In this document: positions 8,632-16,640 of the stretch, one piece after another | Position numbering within the stretch: the first letter of the stretch is position 1 | How the letters are laid out: every line of letters begins with the position of its first letter | From: Spirochaetales bacterium Spiro_12 | Lineage (GTDB): Bacteria > Spirochaetota > Spirochaetia > Treponematales > Rectinemataceae | Length of the DNA: 53,744 nt | Direction of reading: 5' to 3' | NCBI GenBank assembly: GCA_001603165.1 | Contig: LVBN01000101.1 | Span: 1 to 53,744, forward strand | Position numbers and translations under genes: made by a program | Notes under the pieces: generated by a model | Told to the model about the DNA's origin: nothing | What the model saw: only the letters and a program-made list of their open reading frames with translations | The model's database searches: none

Positions 8632-10110
8632 CTATGCGATCCCCGCTTTGGCGTAGAGCCTTTCGGCGGCCTTGCCGGCATTGATTCGTATCTCCTCCTC
8701 GTCCATCATGGCGAGCCGCCCGGAACGCACCGCGAACTTTCCGTTGACCAATAGATGATCCACCCTGTGGTCGCAGCCGGAGAAGAGGAGGGCCGCGACC
8801 GGGTCCGAATGGGCTCCCGTGTATTCGAGCTTCATGACATCGAAGAGCGCCAGGTCGGCCAGGGCTCCCGGCTCGATTCTGCCGGCTTCCTCGAAGCCCA
8901 GCATGGAGGCTCCGCCCCTGGTGGCGATACCCAGGACCTCCCGGGCGCCGATCCCCGCGGATCCGTAGCGAACCCGCTGGAGGAGCAAGGCCTGCCTGGC
9001 TTCTCCCAGCATATCCGAGGAGTCGTTGGAGGCCGATCCATCCACCGCCAGGCTCACCTTGACGCCCCGGTCCAGCATTTCCCTGACCCGGCATATGCCC
9101 GATCCCAATCTCATATTGGAGGAGGGGCAGTGGGAAACCCCGGTCCCCGTCCTGGCCAACAGGTCCAGTTCCCGGTCGTTGAAGAAGATGCCGTGGGCGT
9201 ACCAGACATCGGGGCCGACGAAGCCGCAATCCTCCATGACCTTCAGGGGTCTTCGGCCGTACATGCGCAGACAATACTCGTCCTCGTCGGCGGTTTCGGC
9301 CAAATGGGTATGGAGGCGTACGCCGTAGCGCCTCGCCAGCTCGGCGGAGCGACGCATGAGGTCTTCGGAGACCGAAAAAGGGGAACAGGGGGCCAGGGCT
9401 ACTTTGCGCATCCCGTCGGGAGCCGGATCGTGAAAGCGCCGGATCGTCTCCTGGCTATGTTCGAGGATGAACCCCTCGTCTTGGACCGTGGAATCGGGAG
9501 GAAGGCCTTTGTCTTTCTTCGAGCGGCTCATGGAGCCCCTTGTGGGGGCGAAGCGCAGGCCGATCCGGGCCGCCGCCTCGAACTGAAGCGAAGGAATGTC
9601 CTGACCGAAGCCCTGGGGGTAGAGATAGTGGTGGTCGCTGGTGAGGCTGCAGCCGGTCTTGGCCAGTTCGGCCAGGGCGAGCATGGAAGACCAGTACACT
9701 GCCTCAGGATCCAGGCCCTTCCAGATTTCGTACAGGTAGACTAACCAGCGGAAAAGTTTCGCGTCCTGAACCGCCGGAATGTTCCTGGTCAGAGTCTGGT
9801 AGAAATGATGGTGGGTATTCACCAGCCCGGGCAAGACCACGTGGCGGGAAGCATCGATAATCTCGGCGCCCCCGGGGGCTTCTATATCCCTGCCGATCGC
9901 GGCGATCCTGTTGCCCTCGATGAGGATATCGAGACCGGCCAGGTCCGACCCGGCGGCCCTGCGAATCGCCGCCGCAGCGCTTTTGGCCTCGGGCCTTTTG
10001 CCCGTCCTGGCCCCAGCCCTAGCCGCAGCTTCTAAACCGATCCTTTCGTCGGCATTTTCCGCGCCCGCCACGCCGGTAAATATCCTGTAGCATCGCCGCA
10101 GGAGAATCAT
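8632..10110 (-). CDS. 8-oxoguanine deaminase-like amidohydrolase
   Basis: This 492-residue enzyme is of the ATZ/TRZ amidohydrolase family. Metal ligands are His100/His102 (NTHHH), His269 (HTHLAE), His306 (YAHG) and Asp357 (VDGSASND). The strings LPGLVNTHHHFYQTLTR and SDHHYLYP resemble 8-oxoguanine deaminases, which turn 8-oxoguanine into urate and ammonia. That would feed urate straight into the neighbouring pathway; guanine-type or other purine substrates remain possible. Residues about 17-57 are an odd Ala/Arg-rich insertion in the first beta segment. The ATG at 10110 overlaps the upstream PLP-gene stop as ATGA; a longer frame to 10203 is a shadow. A 155-base spacer with no visible gene separates it from the FAD subunit. 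Confidence 0.82.
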   Translation of the reverse strand: MILLRRCYRIFTGVAGAENADERIGLEAAARAGARTGKRPEAKSAAAAIRRAAGSDLAGLDILIEGNRIAAIGRDIEAPGGAEIIDASRHVVLPGLVNTHHHFYQTLTRNIPAVQDAKLFRWLVYLYEIWKGLDPEAVYWSSMLALAELAKTGCSLTSDHHYLYPQGFGQDIPSLQFEAAARIGLRFAPTRGSMSRSKKDKGLPPDSTVQDEGFILEHSQETIRRFHDPAPDGMRKVALAPCSPFSVSEDLMRRSAELARRYGVRLHTHLAETADEDEYCLRMYGRRPLKVMEDCGFVGPDVWYAHGIFFNDRELDLLARTGTGVSHCPSSNMRLGSGICRVREMLDRGVKVSLAVDGSASNDSSDMLGEARQALLLQRVRYGSAGIGAREVLGIATRGGASMLGFEEAGRIEPGALADLALFDVMKLEYTGAHSDPVAALLFSGCDHRVDHLLVNGKFAVRSGRLAMMDEEEIRINAGKAAERLYAKAGIA

Positions 10111-11567
10111 GACAGGACTTCCCGGTTGAATTCTTCGATCATGGCGTCTATGTCCCCTACCTGGTCGTAGAGGGAACCCCAGTAGTCCCGGTAATCCTCC
10201 CACTGGGCCCGGAGCTCGTCCAAGGATTTTCCCAGCTGCTCGATCCAGGTGAAGTACTTGAGGTTATGCACCCTGCGCCGATCCACATGGCTCATCTCGA
10301 ACACATGATCCAGCCCCAGACTTCTGATGCTCTCGAGATCCCTGTCGGCCTGACGTTGGCCGTAATCGCCCCGTTCGGCCCTCAATTCCCTGAGCCTTGA
10401 TCCATAGAGCTCCATGGAATCGGTAAACATGGTAAAGACGATATCCTCCTCGCCCAGTTCGTAGTACTTGGCCATCTTGATGGCCCCTATGAGGTTGCCG
10501 ACCCCCGAAATGCCCATCCAATCCAGCTTGGTCAGCGCTTCGGGATCGGCCCCCGCCTCCAGAAGGTTTTTCCTGCCCGCCTCCTCGTTGAAAAGGCGTA
10601 TATAGCGGATCGCCAGCTCGTCATCCACGCCGACAGCCATGTCGGTGTCCCGGAAATTGTGGATCCATGGAATATGCTTATCGCCGATACCCTCGATTCT
10701 ATGACCCCCGAATCCGTTTTCCAGAATCGTCGGGCACTGAAGGGCCTCTCCCACCCCCAGCTTCGCCCCAGGGAACCTGCGCTTGATATAGGAGCCCGAG
10801 CCGAGGGTTCCCGCCGAGCCGGAGGAGAGCAGCACCGCGGCAAGCTGGTCCTTGGGACCCTTTAGCCTTAGGAACAGCTCCTCCATGGCAGGGCCTGTGA
10901 TCTGGTAATGCCAGAGATGGTTGGGGAGCTGGTCGAACTGGTTGAAGATGACCGCGTCGGGCCTGGTTTTTTCCAGCTCCACGCATTTGTCGAAGATTTC
11001 CTTGACATTGGATTCGCAGCCCGGGGTGGCGATCACCTCCTCGGCCATGGTCGCCAGCCATTCGAAACGTTCCCTGCTCATCTCCGCGGGCAGTATGGCT
11101 ATGCTGGGGCAGGAAAGAAGCCTGGAAATGTAGGCTCCGCCCCGGCAGTAGTTGCCCGTGGAAGGCCAGACCGCCTTTTTGTTGGCCGGATCGAAACGGC
11201 CGGTCACGAGCTCGGGGGCAAGGCAGGCATAGGCCGCCCCTACCTTATGGGCTCCCGTGGGGAACCATTTACCCGCCAGTCCGATAATCCTTGCCCTCGT
11301 GCCGGTAATCGCCCGGGGTATTTCGAGATAGTTCACTTCCCCGAAGCCGCCGCCCCTCTCCACCGGTTCGTTATGCCAGTTGACCCTGAAAAGGTTCCTG
11401 GGATGCACGTCCCAGAGCCCGATATTTGATAGTTCGTTTTTAACCGAGGAGGGGATCTTCGCCGGATCGCGCATCTGCGCAAAGGTGGGAAGGAGTATTC
11501 CCTTTTCCTTGCAGCGCTGGACATTCTTTTTCCTCTGCCCGTCGTTAATCATCAAATCGATCATCAT
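10107..11567 (-). CDS. TrpB-like PLP-dependent enzyme in the purine cluster
   Basis: The protein has 486 residues from the first ATG (485 from the second). AAGGAG lies three bases before the first and six before the second. It belongs to the tryptophan synthase beta/cysteine synthase fold. The PLP lysine is Lys108 in a TGAHKVGAA motif like that of TrpB, and a Gly/Ser-rich phosphate cup (SSGSAGTLGSGS) lies near residue 250. It is longer than most family members and lacks tryptophan genes nearby. As first gene of the operon with an 8-oxoguanine-deaminase-like gene, xdhD and ygeW, it may eliminate ammonia from a diaminopropionate-like or other amino-acid intermediate, a job usually done by YgeX. 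That role is inference; the fold assignment is firm. Confidence 0.75.
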   Translation of the reverse strand: MMIDLMINDGQRKKNVQRCKEKGILLPTFAQMRDPAKIPSSVKNELSNIGLWDVHPRNLFRVNWHNEPVERGGGFGEVNYLEIPRAITGTRARIIGLAGKWFPTGAHKVGAAYACLAPELVTGRFDPANKKAVWPSTGNYCRGGAYISRLLSCPSIAILPAEMSRERFEWLATMAEEVIATPGCESNVKEIFDKCVELEKTRPDAVIFNQFDQLPNHLWHYQITGPAMEELFLRLKGPKDQLAAVLLSSGSAGTLGSGSYIKRRFPGAKLGVGEALQCPTILENGFGGHRIEGIGDKHIPWIHNFRDTDMAVGVDDELAIRYIRLFNEEAGRKNLLEAGADPEALTKLDWMGISGVGNLIGAIKMAKYYELGEEDIVFTMFTDSMELYGSRLRELRAERGDYGQRQADRDLESIRSLGLDHVFEMSHVDRRRVHNLKYFTWIEQLGKSLDELRAQWEDYRDYWGSLYDQVGDIDAMIEEFNREVLS

Positions 11568-11625
11568 CCGCTCCTTGGAAATAACTCTCCGCAGGCCCGG
11601 TTAGACGCATCGGGGTTCGGCGCCG

Positions 11626-11690
11626 CGGAGGATAAAAGTATACGATATTTTTAGGTTTTTTTACAGGTTAATTATTTGTGCGGTCCTGCG
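11626..11690 (-). promoter_or_regulatory. AT-rich promoter candidate for the second purine operon
   Basis: An AT-rich island interrupts G+C-rich DNA between zupT and the TrpB-like gene. On the - strand it holds TATACT (11642 to 11637), five of six matches to a -10 box, about 70 bases before the start codon. No good -35 box sits at 17 bases, so a regulator or a weak promoter may be involved. Confidence 0.4.
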
Positions 11691-11698
11691 AAGCGTTA

Positions 11699-12541
11699 TC
11701 AGCCCGAGCCGAGGGCAAGGCTAATGGCCATCACCCCCATGCCTCCCGCCAGTCCCAGCATCGCCCAATGGCTTTTCCCATATTCCCTGGCCGAGGGAAG
11801 CAGTTCGTCCAGGGAAATGTAGATCATAATGCCCGCGACCGAGGCCAGGACGATTCCGAAGGTCGGCCCGCCCAAAAGGGGCATGAGAAGGAGGTAGCCG
11901 AGAATCGCGCCGATAGGCTCCGAAAGGCCCGAGGCGAAGGAATACCAGAACGCCTTGGCCCTGGAGCCGGTGGAGTAGTAGACGGGCACGGAAATCGCGA
12001 TACCTTCCGGAATATTGTGGATGGCCACGGCAAGGGCGATGGTGATTCCGAGATTCCTATCCTGGAGACCGGCGAAAAAAGTGGCTATGCCCTCCGGAAG
12101 GTTGTGCAGGGCGACGACAATGGCCGTCAGAACGCCGGTCCTGAGCAGCCTCCTGCCCCGGATTCCCTCGAATTCATCGCAGGCCTTGGAGTCGGTCGCC
12201 TCGAAGCGCGCCGCCTCGCCGGCCCTGGCTTCGTGGGGGTTCACCGCGGCGGGGACCAGGCGGTCTATGCCTGCGATGATACCCATGCCGAGAAAAAATC
12301 CGCCGATAGCCCCCCAGTACGAATTGGACTCGCCCCATAGCAGGGCAAGCTGAGCCCGGGCCTCGTTGAAAAGTTCGACCAGGGATACGAAAATCATCAC
12401 CCCCGCCGAAAAACCGAGGGACAGGGAAAGGAAACGTGGTGTGGTTTTTTTGGACAAGAGCGCGATAAAGCTACCCGCTCCCGTGGCAAGTCCGGCCAAA
12501 AGGGTGAGGGTGAAAGCGTGAAACAGGGCTGGGCTGGGCAT
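11699..12541 (-). CDS. zupT: ZIP-family zinc/divalent metal transporter (ZupT-like)
   Basis: The 280-residue inner-membrane protein has about eight hydrophobic segments and a hydrophilic loop at about residues 100-130. The two ZIP metal-site motifs are intact: HNLPEG in helix 4 (near residue 145) and HNIPEG in helix 5 (near residue 174). It imports zinc and perhaps iron, manganese or cobalt. It lies upstream of the second purine operon on the same strand and diverges from the Mrp gene. Many enzymes around it (amidohydrolases, M20 hydrolase) are metal-dependent, which may explain the location. Its ribosome-binding site is weak (GGAG eleven bases before the ATG), and an AT-rich gap separates it from the next gene, so it may be transcribed separately. 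Confidence 0.9.
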   Translation of the reverse strand: MPSPALFHAFTLTLLAGLATGAGSFIALLSKKTTPRFLSLSLGFSAGVMIFVSLVELFNEARAQLALLWGESNSYWGAIGGFFLGMGIIAGIDRLVPAAVNPHEARAGEAARFEATDSKACDEFEGIRGRRLLRTGVLTAIVVALHNLPEGIATFFAGLQDRNLGITIALAVAIHNIPEGIAISVPVYYSTGSRAKAFWYSFASGLSEPIGAILGYLLLMPLLGGPTFGIVLASVAGIMIYISLDELLPSAREYGKSHWAMLGLAGGMGVMAISLALGSG

Positions 12542-12612
12542 AGGTTTGAAAACTCCGGCGCTAGTCTATACGAAAGCCGCTTCCCTTCCAAGGGATAAAT
12601 GAGCGCCTGTCC

Positions 12613-12642
12613 TTGACAGTCCGGCGCCTGAAGGGTCATTAT
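12613..12642 (+). promoter_or_regulatory. Sigma70-type promoter for the mrp gene
   Basis: A perfect -35 box TTGACA (12613-12618) is followed after 18 bases by CATTAT (12637-12642), four of six matches to a -10 box. Transcription would begin near 12649, giving a leader of about 30 bases before the ATG at 12681. The site lies in the divergent gap between zupT and mrp. Confidence 0.6.
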
Positions 12643-12680
12643 TGGCTAATGATTATAACTACGCTCCGAGGAGTGCGAAA

Positions 12681-13478
12681 ATGGATCTAGTTCCTGAAAA
12701 AAAAATCAATCCGAAGATAAAACGAGTCATCGGGGTCGTGAGCGGAAAGGGGGGCGTAGGCAAGTCCACGGTGGCTGTATTGCTGGCCCAGTCCCTGGCC
12801 GCCAGAGAACTGAGGGTGGGCATGCTCGACGCCGATATCACAGGTCCGAGCCTTCCCCGCCTTTTGGGCGTCGATTCCTTCAGGGCGGAATCGGATGGGT
12901 CAAAACTCTTCCCCATCGTCAACGAGGAGGGAATCAGGGTTCTTTCCATCAATCTTTTCAATGAACGGGAGGATGAACCCGTCATTTGGCGGGGACCCCT
13001 CCTGGGCAAGGCGATAGAACAGTTCTGGAACGACTCCGACTGGGGCGATCTGGACTATTTAATCGTCGACTTTCCCCCGGGAACCTCGGACATAGCCCTT
13101 ACCGCCCTCCAGACCATTCCTTTTTCAGGTCTGGTCGTCGTAGGCACACCCCAGGATTATGTATCGATGATCGTAAGCAAATCCGTGAAGATGGCTGCCA
13201 TGCTCAAGGCTCCCGCCCTGGGTATGGTGGAAAATATGAGAACGATGGTCTGCCCCCACTGCGGCAAGGAAACCAAACTTTTCGACGACGGTAATGAGGG
13301 CGGAAGGGCGAGGATCGGCCTCCCTGTTCTCGCCGAGCTGCCCTGGCGGAAGGAGGTGGCCCAGGCCAGGAGCCTGCGCTGGTCCAGCCTCTCTGCGGAA
13401 GCGAAAAAGGACGCCGATACGATAGCCAGCGGGATGGAGCTTGCCCTGGCAAGCCTGAAATCGGCTTCGGCGAGGTAA
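12681..13478 (+). CDS. mrp: Mrp/NBP35-type P-loop ATPase, iron-sulfur cluster carrier
   Basis: The 265-residue protein has the deviant Walker A GKGGVGKST (22-30), the DADITGPS switch (50-57), the DFPPGTSD motif (130-137) and a CPHC pair (Cys191, Cys194) that bridges an Fe-S cluster between two subunits. This is the ApbC/Mrp/Nbp35 family, which delivers Fe-S clusters to apo-proteins. A TTG start at 12642 is possible on paper, but AGGAG seven bases before the ATG at 12681 decides for that start. The next gene encodes a NifX-type domain, a pairing common in anaerobes. The surrounding enzymes (XdhA, XdhD, YgfK) need many Fe-S clusters, so supplying them is a reasonable inference. Confidence 0.93.
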   Translation: MDLVPEKKINPKIKRVIGVVSGKGGVGKSTVAVLLAQSLAARELRVGMLDADITGPSLPRLLGVDSFRAESDGSKLFPIVNEEGIRVLSINLFNEREDEPVIWRGPLLGKAIEQFWNDSDWGDLDYLIVDFPPGTSDIALTALQTIPFSGLVVVGTPQDYVSMIVSKSVKMAAMLKAPALGMVENMRTMVCPHCGKETKLFDDGNEGGRARIGLPVLAELPWRKEVAQARSLRWSSLSAEAKKDADTIASGMELALASLKSASAR

Positions 13479-13482
13479 GCCT

Positions 13483-14157
13483 ATGCCCCGACCCGTAATA
13501 GGGCGCAGGCTTGGCGCCGCGCCCAGGCCACGGTTCATAAAGCCCTCGGGAATACCGGCGAGAGGATTGGAGGAGATAGTTTTGGGCTTCGACGAAGCCG
13601 AGGCGCTTCGCCTGGCGGATTTGAATGGTTTGTATCAGGAAGCCGCCGCCCGCTCCATGGGGGTTTCCAGACAAACCTTCGGGAGAATCGTCGAGATCGC
13701 CCGGCGGAAGGTCGCCGATGCCATCCTCAACGGCAAGGCCCTTCGGATAGAGGGCGGCGAGGTTAATCTGACGGATCAAGGAGAAAGAAGTATGAAAATT
13801 GCAGTACCCTCCCGGAATGGTTTGGTCGACGAGCATTTCGGCCATTGCCAGGAGTTTTTGATCTTCAGGGTGGAAAGGGACAAGCTCGTGGAAGAGCAGG
13901 CCGTGCCTTCGCCCTCGGACTGCGGATGCAAATCGGGGATCGCGGCGGTACTCGCCCGATCGGGGGTCACTCACCTGGTCGGGGGACATATGGGCGAAGG
14001 GGCGTTCAGGGTTCTGCAGGCCCAGGGGATCAAGGTAATCCGCGGCGCTTCGGGGTCCGCGAGGGCCGCCGCGGAGGCCCTGGTCGCTGGACAGGTTTCC
14101 GACAGCGGCGAAGGCTGCGCGGGTCACGGCGAAGCGGGCCACGGCTGCGCGCATTGA
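13483..14157 (+). CDS. DUF134 DNA-binding domain fused to a NifX/NafY-type cofactor-binding domain
   Basis: The 224-residue protein has two parts. Residues about 1-95 match DUF134, a small helix-turn-helix family (LYQEAAARSMGVSRQTFGRI is the predicted helix-turn-helix). Residues about 104-205 match the dinitrogenase iron-molybdenum cofactor domain of NifX, NafY and the NifB C-terminus (MKIAVPS, VDEHFGHCQEF). The tail carries Cys212, His215, His220, Cys222 and His224, a likely metal site. The gene starts four bases after mrp ends. A strong ribosome-binding site, AAGGAG (13778-13783), sits eight bases before an internal ATG at 13792, so the NifX domain may also be made alone. The role is probably metal-cluster carriage or sensing; no nitrogenase gene is present here. 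Confidence 0.85.
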   Translation: MPRPVIGRRLGAAPRPRFIKPSGIPARGLEEIVLGFDEAEALRLADLNGLYQEAAARSMGVSRQTFGRIVEIARRKVADAILNGKALRIEGGEVNLTDQGERSMKIAVPSRNGLVDEHFGHCQEFLIFRVERDKLVEEQAVPSPSDCGCKSGIAAVLARSGVTHLVGGHMGEGAFRVLQAQGIKVIRGASGSARAAAEALVAGQVSDSGEGCAGHGEAGHGCAH

Positions 14158-14181
14158 AAAACCTGCCGTTTTAACGCGTAA

Positions 14182-15432
14182 TTACAAGACGGCCCCGACC
14201 GCCGCTGCGGCATTCTTGATGTCCTTGAGCCCCGAACCGGTAAGCATGATGACAACTCGCTCGGCTCGGCCAAGCGTTTCTTTTACTTTCAGATAGCAGG
14301 CGAAGGCGCAGGCGCTGGAGGGTTCGACGAAAAGTCCCGAGCCCGAGGCAAGCCTGCGTTGGGCCGCCGCTATCCGCGAATCGTCGACGGTGACAGCCTT
14401 CCCTCCGTATTTTTTCAATTTCCTCAACGCGAAGCTGCCGTTGCGCGGCACGTCCACCGATATGGAATCGGCCAAGGTCTCCGACGGAAGGGCGATGAAC
14501 TCTCCGCTGTCCAGGGCGCGGGCGATGGCGCTCGATCCCTCCGCCTGGCAGGCCCAGAAAACCGGCATTGTCCTCACAAGTCCCAACCTCAGCATGTCCT
14601 CGAAACCCTTTATCAGCCCGGATAGAATAACTCCGTCCCCTACGGGTACGAAGACGTGATCGGGAGCGAGAAAACCAGGCTCGGCGCCGGCGGAGCGCCC
14701 GTAGCAAAAGCTTGCGCCACCAAAATCGCCCAACCTTGTTCGAGCGTTGGCTGACAAAGCCAGGTCCTTGGCGATCTCGAAAGCCGCTGTTTTTTTGCCT
14801 TCTATGGTCAGCGGATTATAGGCCGTGTTGCGGGACAGAACCCCTGTGGCCTCCGTGTAGGCGAGGGATTCGTCAAAGGCCTTATCGTAGGTTCCCCGCA
14901 CCTCCACCAGCTCCCCGCCGTACTGCAACACCTGGATTCGCTTGGCCGCGGGGGCCGAGGCGGGCACGAAAACCTTCACCCTGATCCCCGCCGCCGCGCC
15001 TACGCAGGCCATGCTGGAGGCGGCGTTGCCCGTCGAGGCCAGGGCGATTTCCTTGATTCCGTGTCGCAGCGCGAAAGCGCCCACGAGCCAGCTGGCCCTG
15101 TCCTTGAAGGAACCCGAGGGATTGCGGGTGTCGTCTTTGAGGAAGAGCCCGGGGGCATCCAATTCTTTTCGCAGACGCCCCGGCGCCCAGAGGGGGGTAT
15201 TGCCCACAGGGAGGGGAGGGAAAAAGCGCTGTTCCACGGGAAGGGGGATGAGCCTTCCTTCCCTGGCGGCCCTCATGTCCGCATCGTCCGCATCGGCCGC
15301 CCAGAGGCACTCCAGCACGCCCTCCAAAGGCTGGCCGGGCATTGCGCGGCCAGCGCAGTCATCGCAGAGATAGCGACCCGGCTCTATGGCATAGGTCTTC
15401 CCGCAGCCGGGGCAGGAATAAAACCATTTCAT
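14182..15432 (-). CDS. Threonine-synthase-like PLP enzyme ending the large purine operon
   Basis: The 416-residue protein begins with a zinc-ribbon-like module (Cys7, Cys10, Cys23, Cys26), as in many ThrC-like enzymes. It then shows the PLP lysine, Lys110, in PSGSFKDRAS, and STGNAAS at 133-139. Around residues 226-255 there is a non-conserved insertion. A threonine synthase would normally sit with hom or thrB, which are absent. Its start overlaps the ygeY stop by four bases, so it belongs to the purine operon, where YgeX (diaminopropionate ammonia-lyase, same fold type) would be expected. I infer that it performs a similar ammonia elimination, but a real threonine synthase role cannot be excluded. 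Confidence 0.8.
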   Translation of the reverse strand: MKWFYSCPGCGKTYAIEPGRYLCDDCAGRAMPGQPLEGVLECLWAADADDADMRAAREGRLIPLPVEQRFFPPLPVGNTPLWAPGRLRKELDAPGLFLKDDTRNPSGSFKDRASWLVGAFALRHGIKEIALASTGNAASSMACVGAAAGIRVKVFVPASAPAAKRIQVLQYGGELVEVRGTYDKAFDESLAYTEATGVLSRNTAYNPLTIEGKKTAAFEIAKDLALSANARTRLGDFGGASFCYGRSAGAEPGFLAPDHVFVPVGDGVILSGLIKGFEDMLRLGLVRTMPVFWACQAEGSSAIARALDSGEFIALPSETLADSISVDVPRNGSFALRKLKKYGGKAVTVDDSRIAAAQRRLASGSGLFVEPSSACAFACYLKVKETLGRAERVVIMLTGSGLKDIKNAAAAVGAVL

Positions 15433-16640
15433 ACACGTTTTTCCAGGGCGTAAGGCAGGGCCGCGTAGAAAGCGGAACAGATTTCCAGGTCCTCTATCCG
15501 ATTGACCTCGTTGGGGGCGTGGGCTTGGACCTCGTCGCCGGGTCCGAATCCTATGCAGGGGATGCTATGGCGGCCGCAGATAGCCACGCAGTTGGTCGAA
15601 AAGGTCCACTTATCCACCACCGGCGGCTTGTTGTAGAGTTCGCCGTAGGCTTCGACCCCGGCCCTCACCAGGGGATGGTCGGCTTTTATCTTCCAGGTGG
15701 GGAAATACAGCTCCTGGGCGTAGACCTTGCCTGTATAGGCGGGTTTTCTGTATTCGGGCATCGCGACGCTGAAATTGTCCACCCCCGCCTCGCCCAGGGC
15801 TTTTTCCACCTGGGCTATGGCGATGCGGTCGTTCTCGCCCCAGGTGAGACGCCGGTCGCAGTAGAGCATGGCCTGATCGGGCACGGCGCATTGGCTGGGA
15901 CCCTGAACCTTGATCTGGGATACGGTGATCGTGCCTTTGCCCAGGAATTCGTCCTCGTCGGGCTTGAGTTCGCCGTTCAGCTTTTCTATGGCCAGGGCGG
16001 CCCGGGCGGCCTTGTATGCCGCCGAGTCCCCCCGTTCGGGCGCCGAGCCGTGGCAGGAACGGCCGCGGATATCGATCTGAATCTCCATCCTGCCCCTGTG
16101 TCCCCGGTAGAGCCGCAAGGATGTGGGTTCGGTGGAGACAGCAAAGTCGGGGACAAAACCCTCTTCTTCGATGAGATGCTTCCAGCAAAGGCCGTCGCAG
16201 TCCTCCTCCAGTACGGTAAAGGAAAACCAGAGAGAAAAGTCACCTTGGTATGATAAATCCCTGAGAATCCGGGCCGCGCTGATCATCGCCGCGGCTCCTC
16301 CCAGCTGGTCCGTGGCGCCCCTCCCATGCACGAGACCGTCGGCTATTTTTCCGGAGAATGGGGGACTCTTCCATTGGGACTCGTCGCCCGCGGCCACGGT
16401 ATCGATATGAGCGTCGAAAACCAGGTTTTTGGAACCTTTTCCCACCCTGCCGATAAGTGAGCCGAGACCGTCTATCCTGAGGTCTTCCATGCCGGCTTCC
16501 CGGCAGAGCCCTTCCAGGAGCTGTATCCTTTCCTTTTCCGTGCCGCTGAAGGCGGGAACCTGAATTATGGCGCTCAGGTTTTTCGCGCTGTAGTCCCTGT
16601 ACGCCCTGGCTTTGTCCAAGATTTTCCTTGCGATGTTCAT
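15429..16640 (-). CDS. ygeY: YgeY-like M20-family metallohydrolase
   Basis: The 403-residue protein has the length of E. coli YgeY. Zinc and catalytic residues of the M20 family are present: His78 and Asp80 in FDAHIDT, Asp111 in GATDQLGG, Glu145/Glu146 in LEEDCDG, Glu171 in STEP and a late QAHAPNE histidine. YgeY is one of the genes needed for anaerobic urate degradation and is thought to hydrolyse an amide or ureido bond in an opened-ring intermediate. The frame extends to 16664, but the ATG at 16640 overlaps the ssnA stop as ATGA and gives the family length, so I chose it. It is coupled to the PLP gene downstream. Confidence 0.9.
   Translation of the reverse strand: MNIARKILDKARAYRDYSAKNLSAIIQVPAFSGTEKERIQLLEGLCREAGMEDLRIDGLGSLIGRVGKGSKNLVFDAHIDTVAAGDESQWKSPPFSGKIADGLVHGRGATDQLGGAAAMISAARILRDLSYQGDFSLWFSFTVLEEDCDGLCWKHLIEEEGFVPDFAVSTEPTSLRLYRGHRGRMEIQIDIRGRSCHGSAPERGDSAAYKAARAALAIEKLNGELKPDEDEFLGKGTITVSQIKVQGPSQCAVPDQAMLYCDRRLTWGENDRIAIAQVEKALGEAGVDNFSVAMPEYRKPAYTGKVYAQELYFPTWKIKADHPLVRAGVEAYGELYNKPPVVDKWTFSTNCVAICGRHSIPCIGFGPGDEVQAHAPNEVNRIEDLEICSAFYAALPYALEKRV

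Noticed and set aside
8477-9274. N-terminal extension of the FAD-subunit frame
   Set aside because: The extra 266 residues are the shadow of the deaminase gene; a good ribosome-binding site and the family N-terminus are at 8476.
14182-15432. True biosynthetic threonine synthase
   Set aside because: Not excluded, but it is coupled to ygeY, carries no thr or hom neighbours and lies in a degradation operon, so I did not name it thrC.
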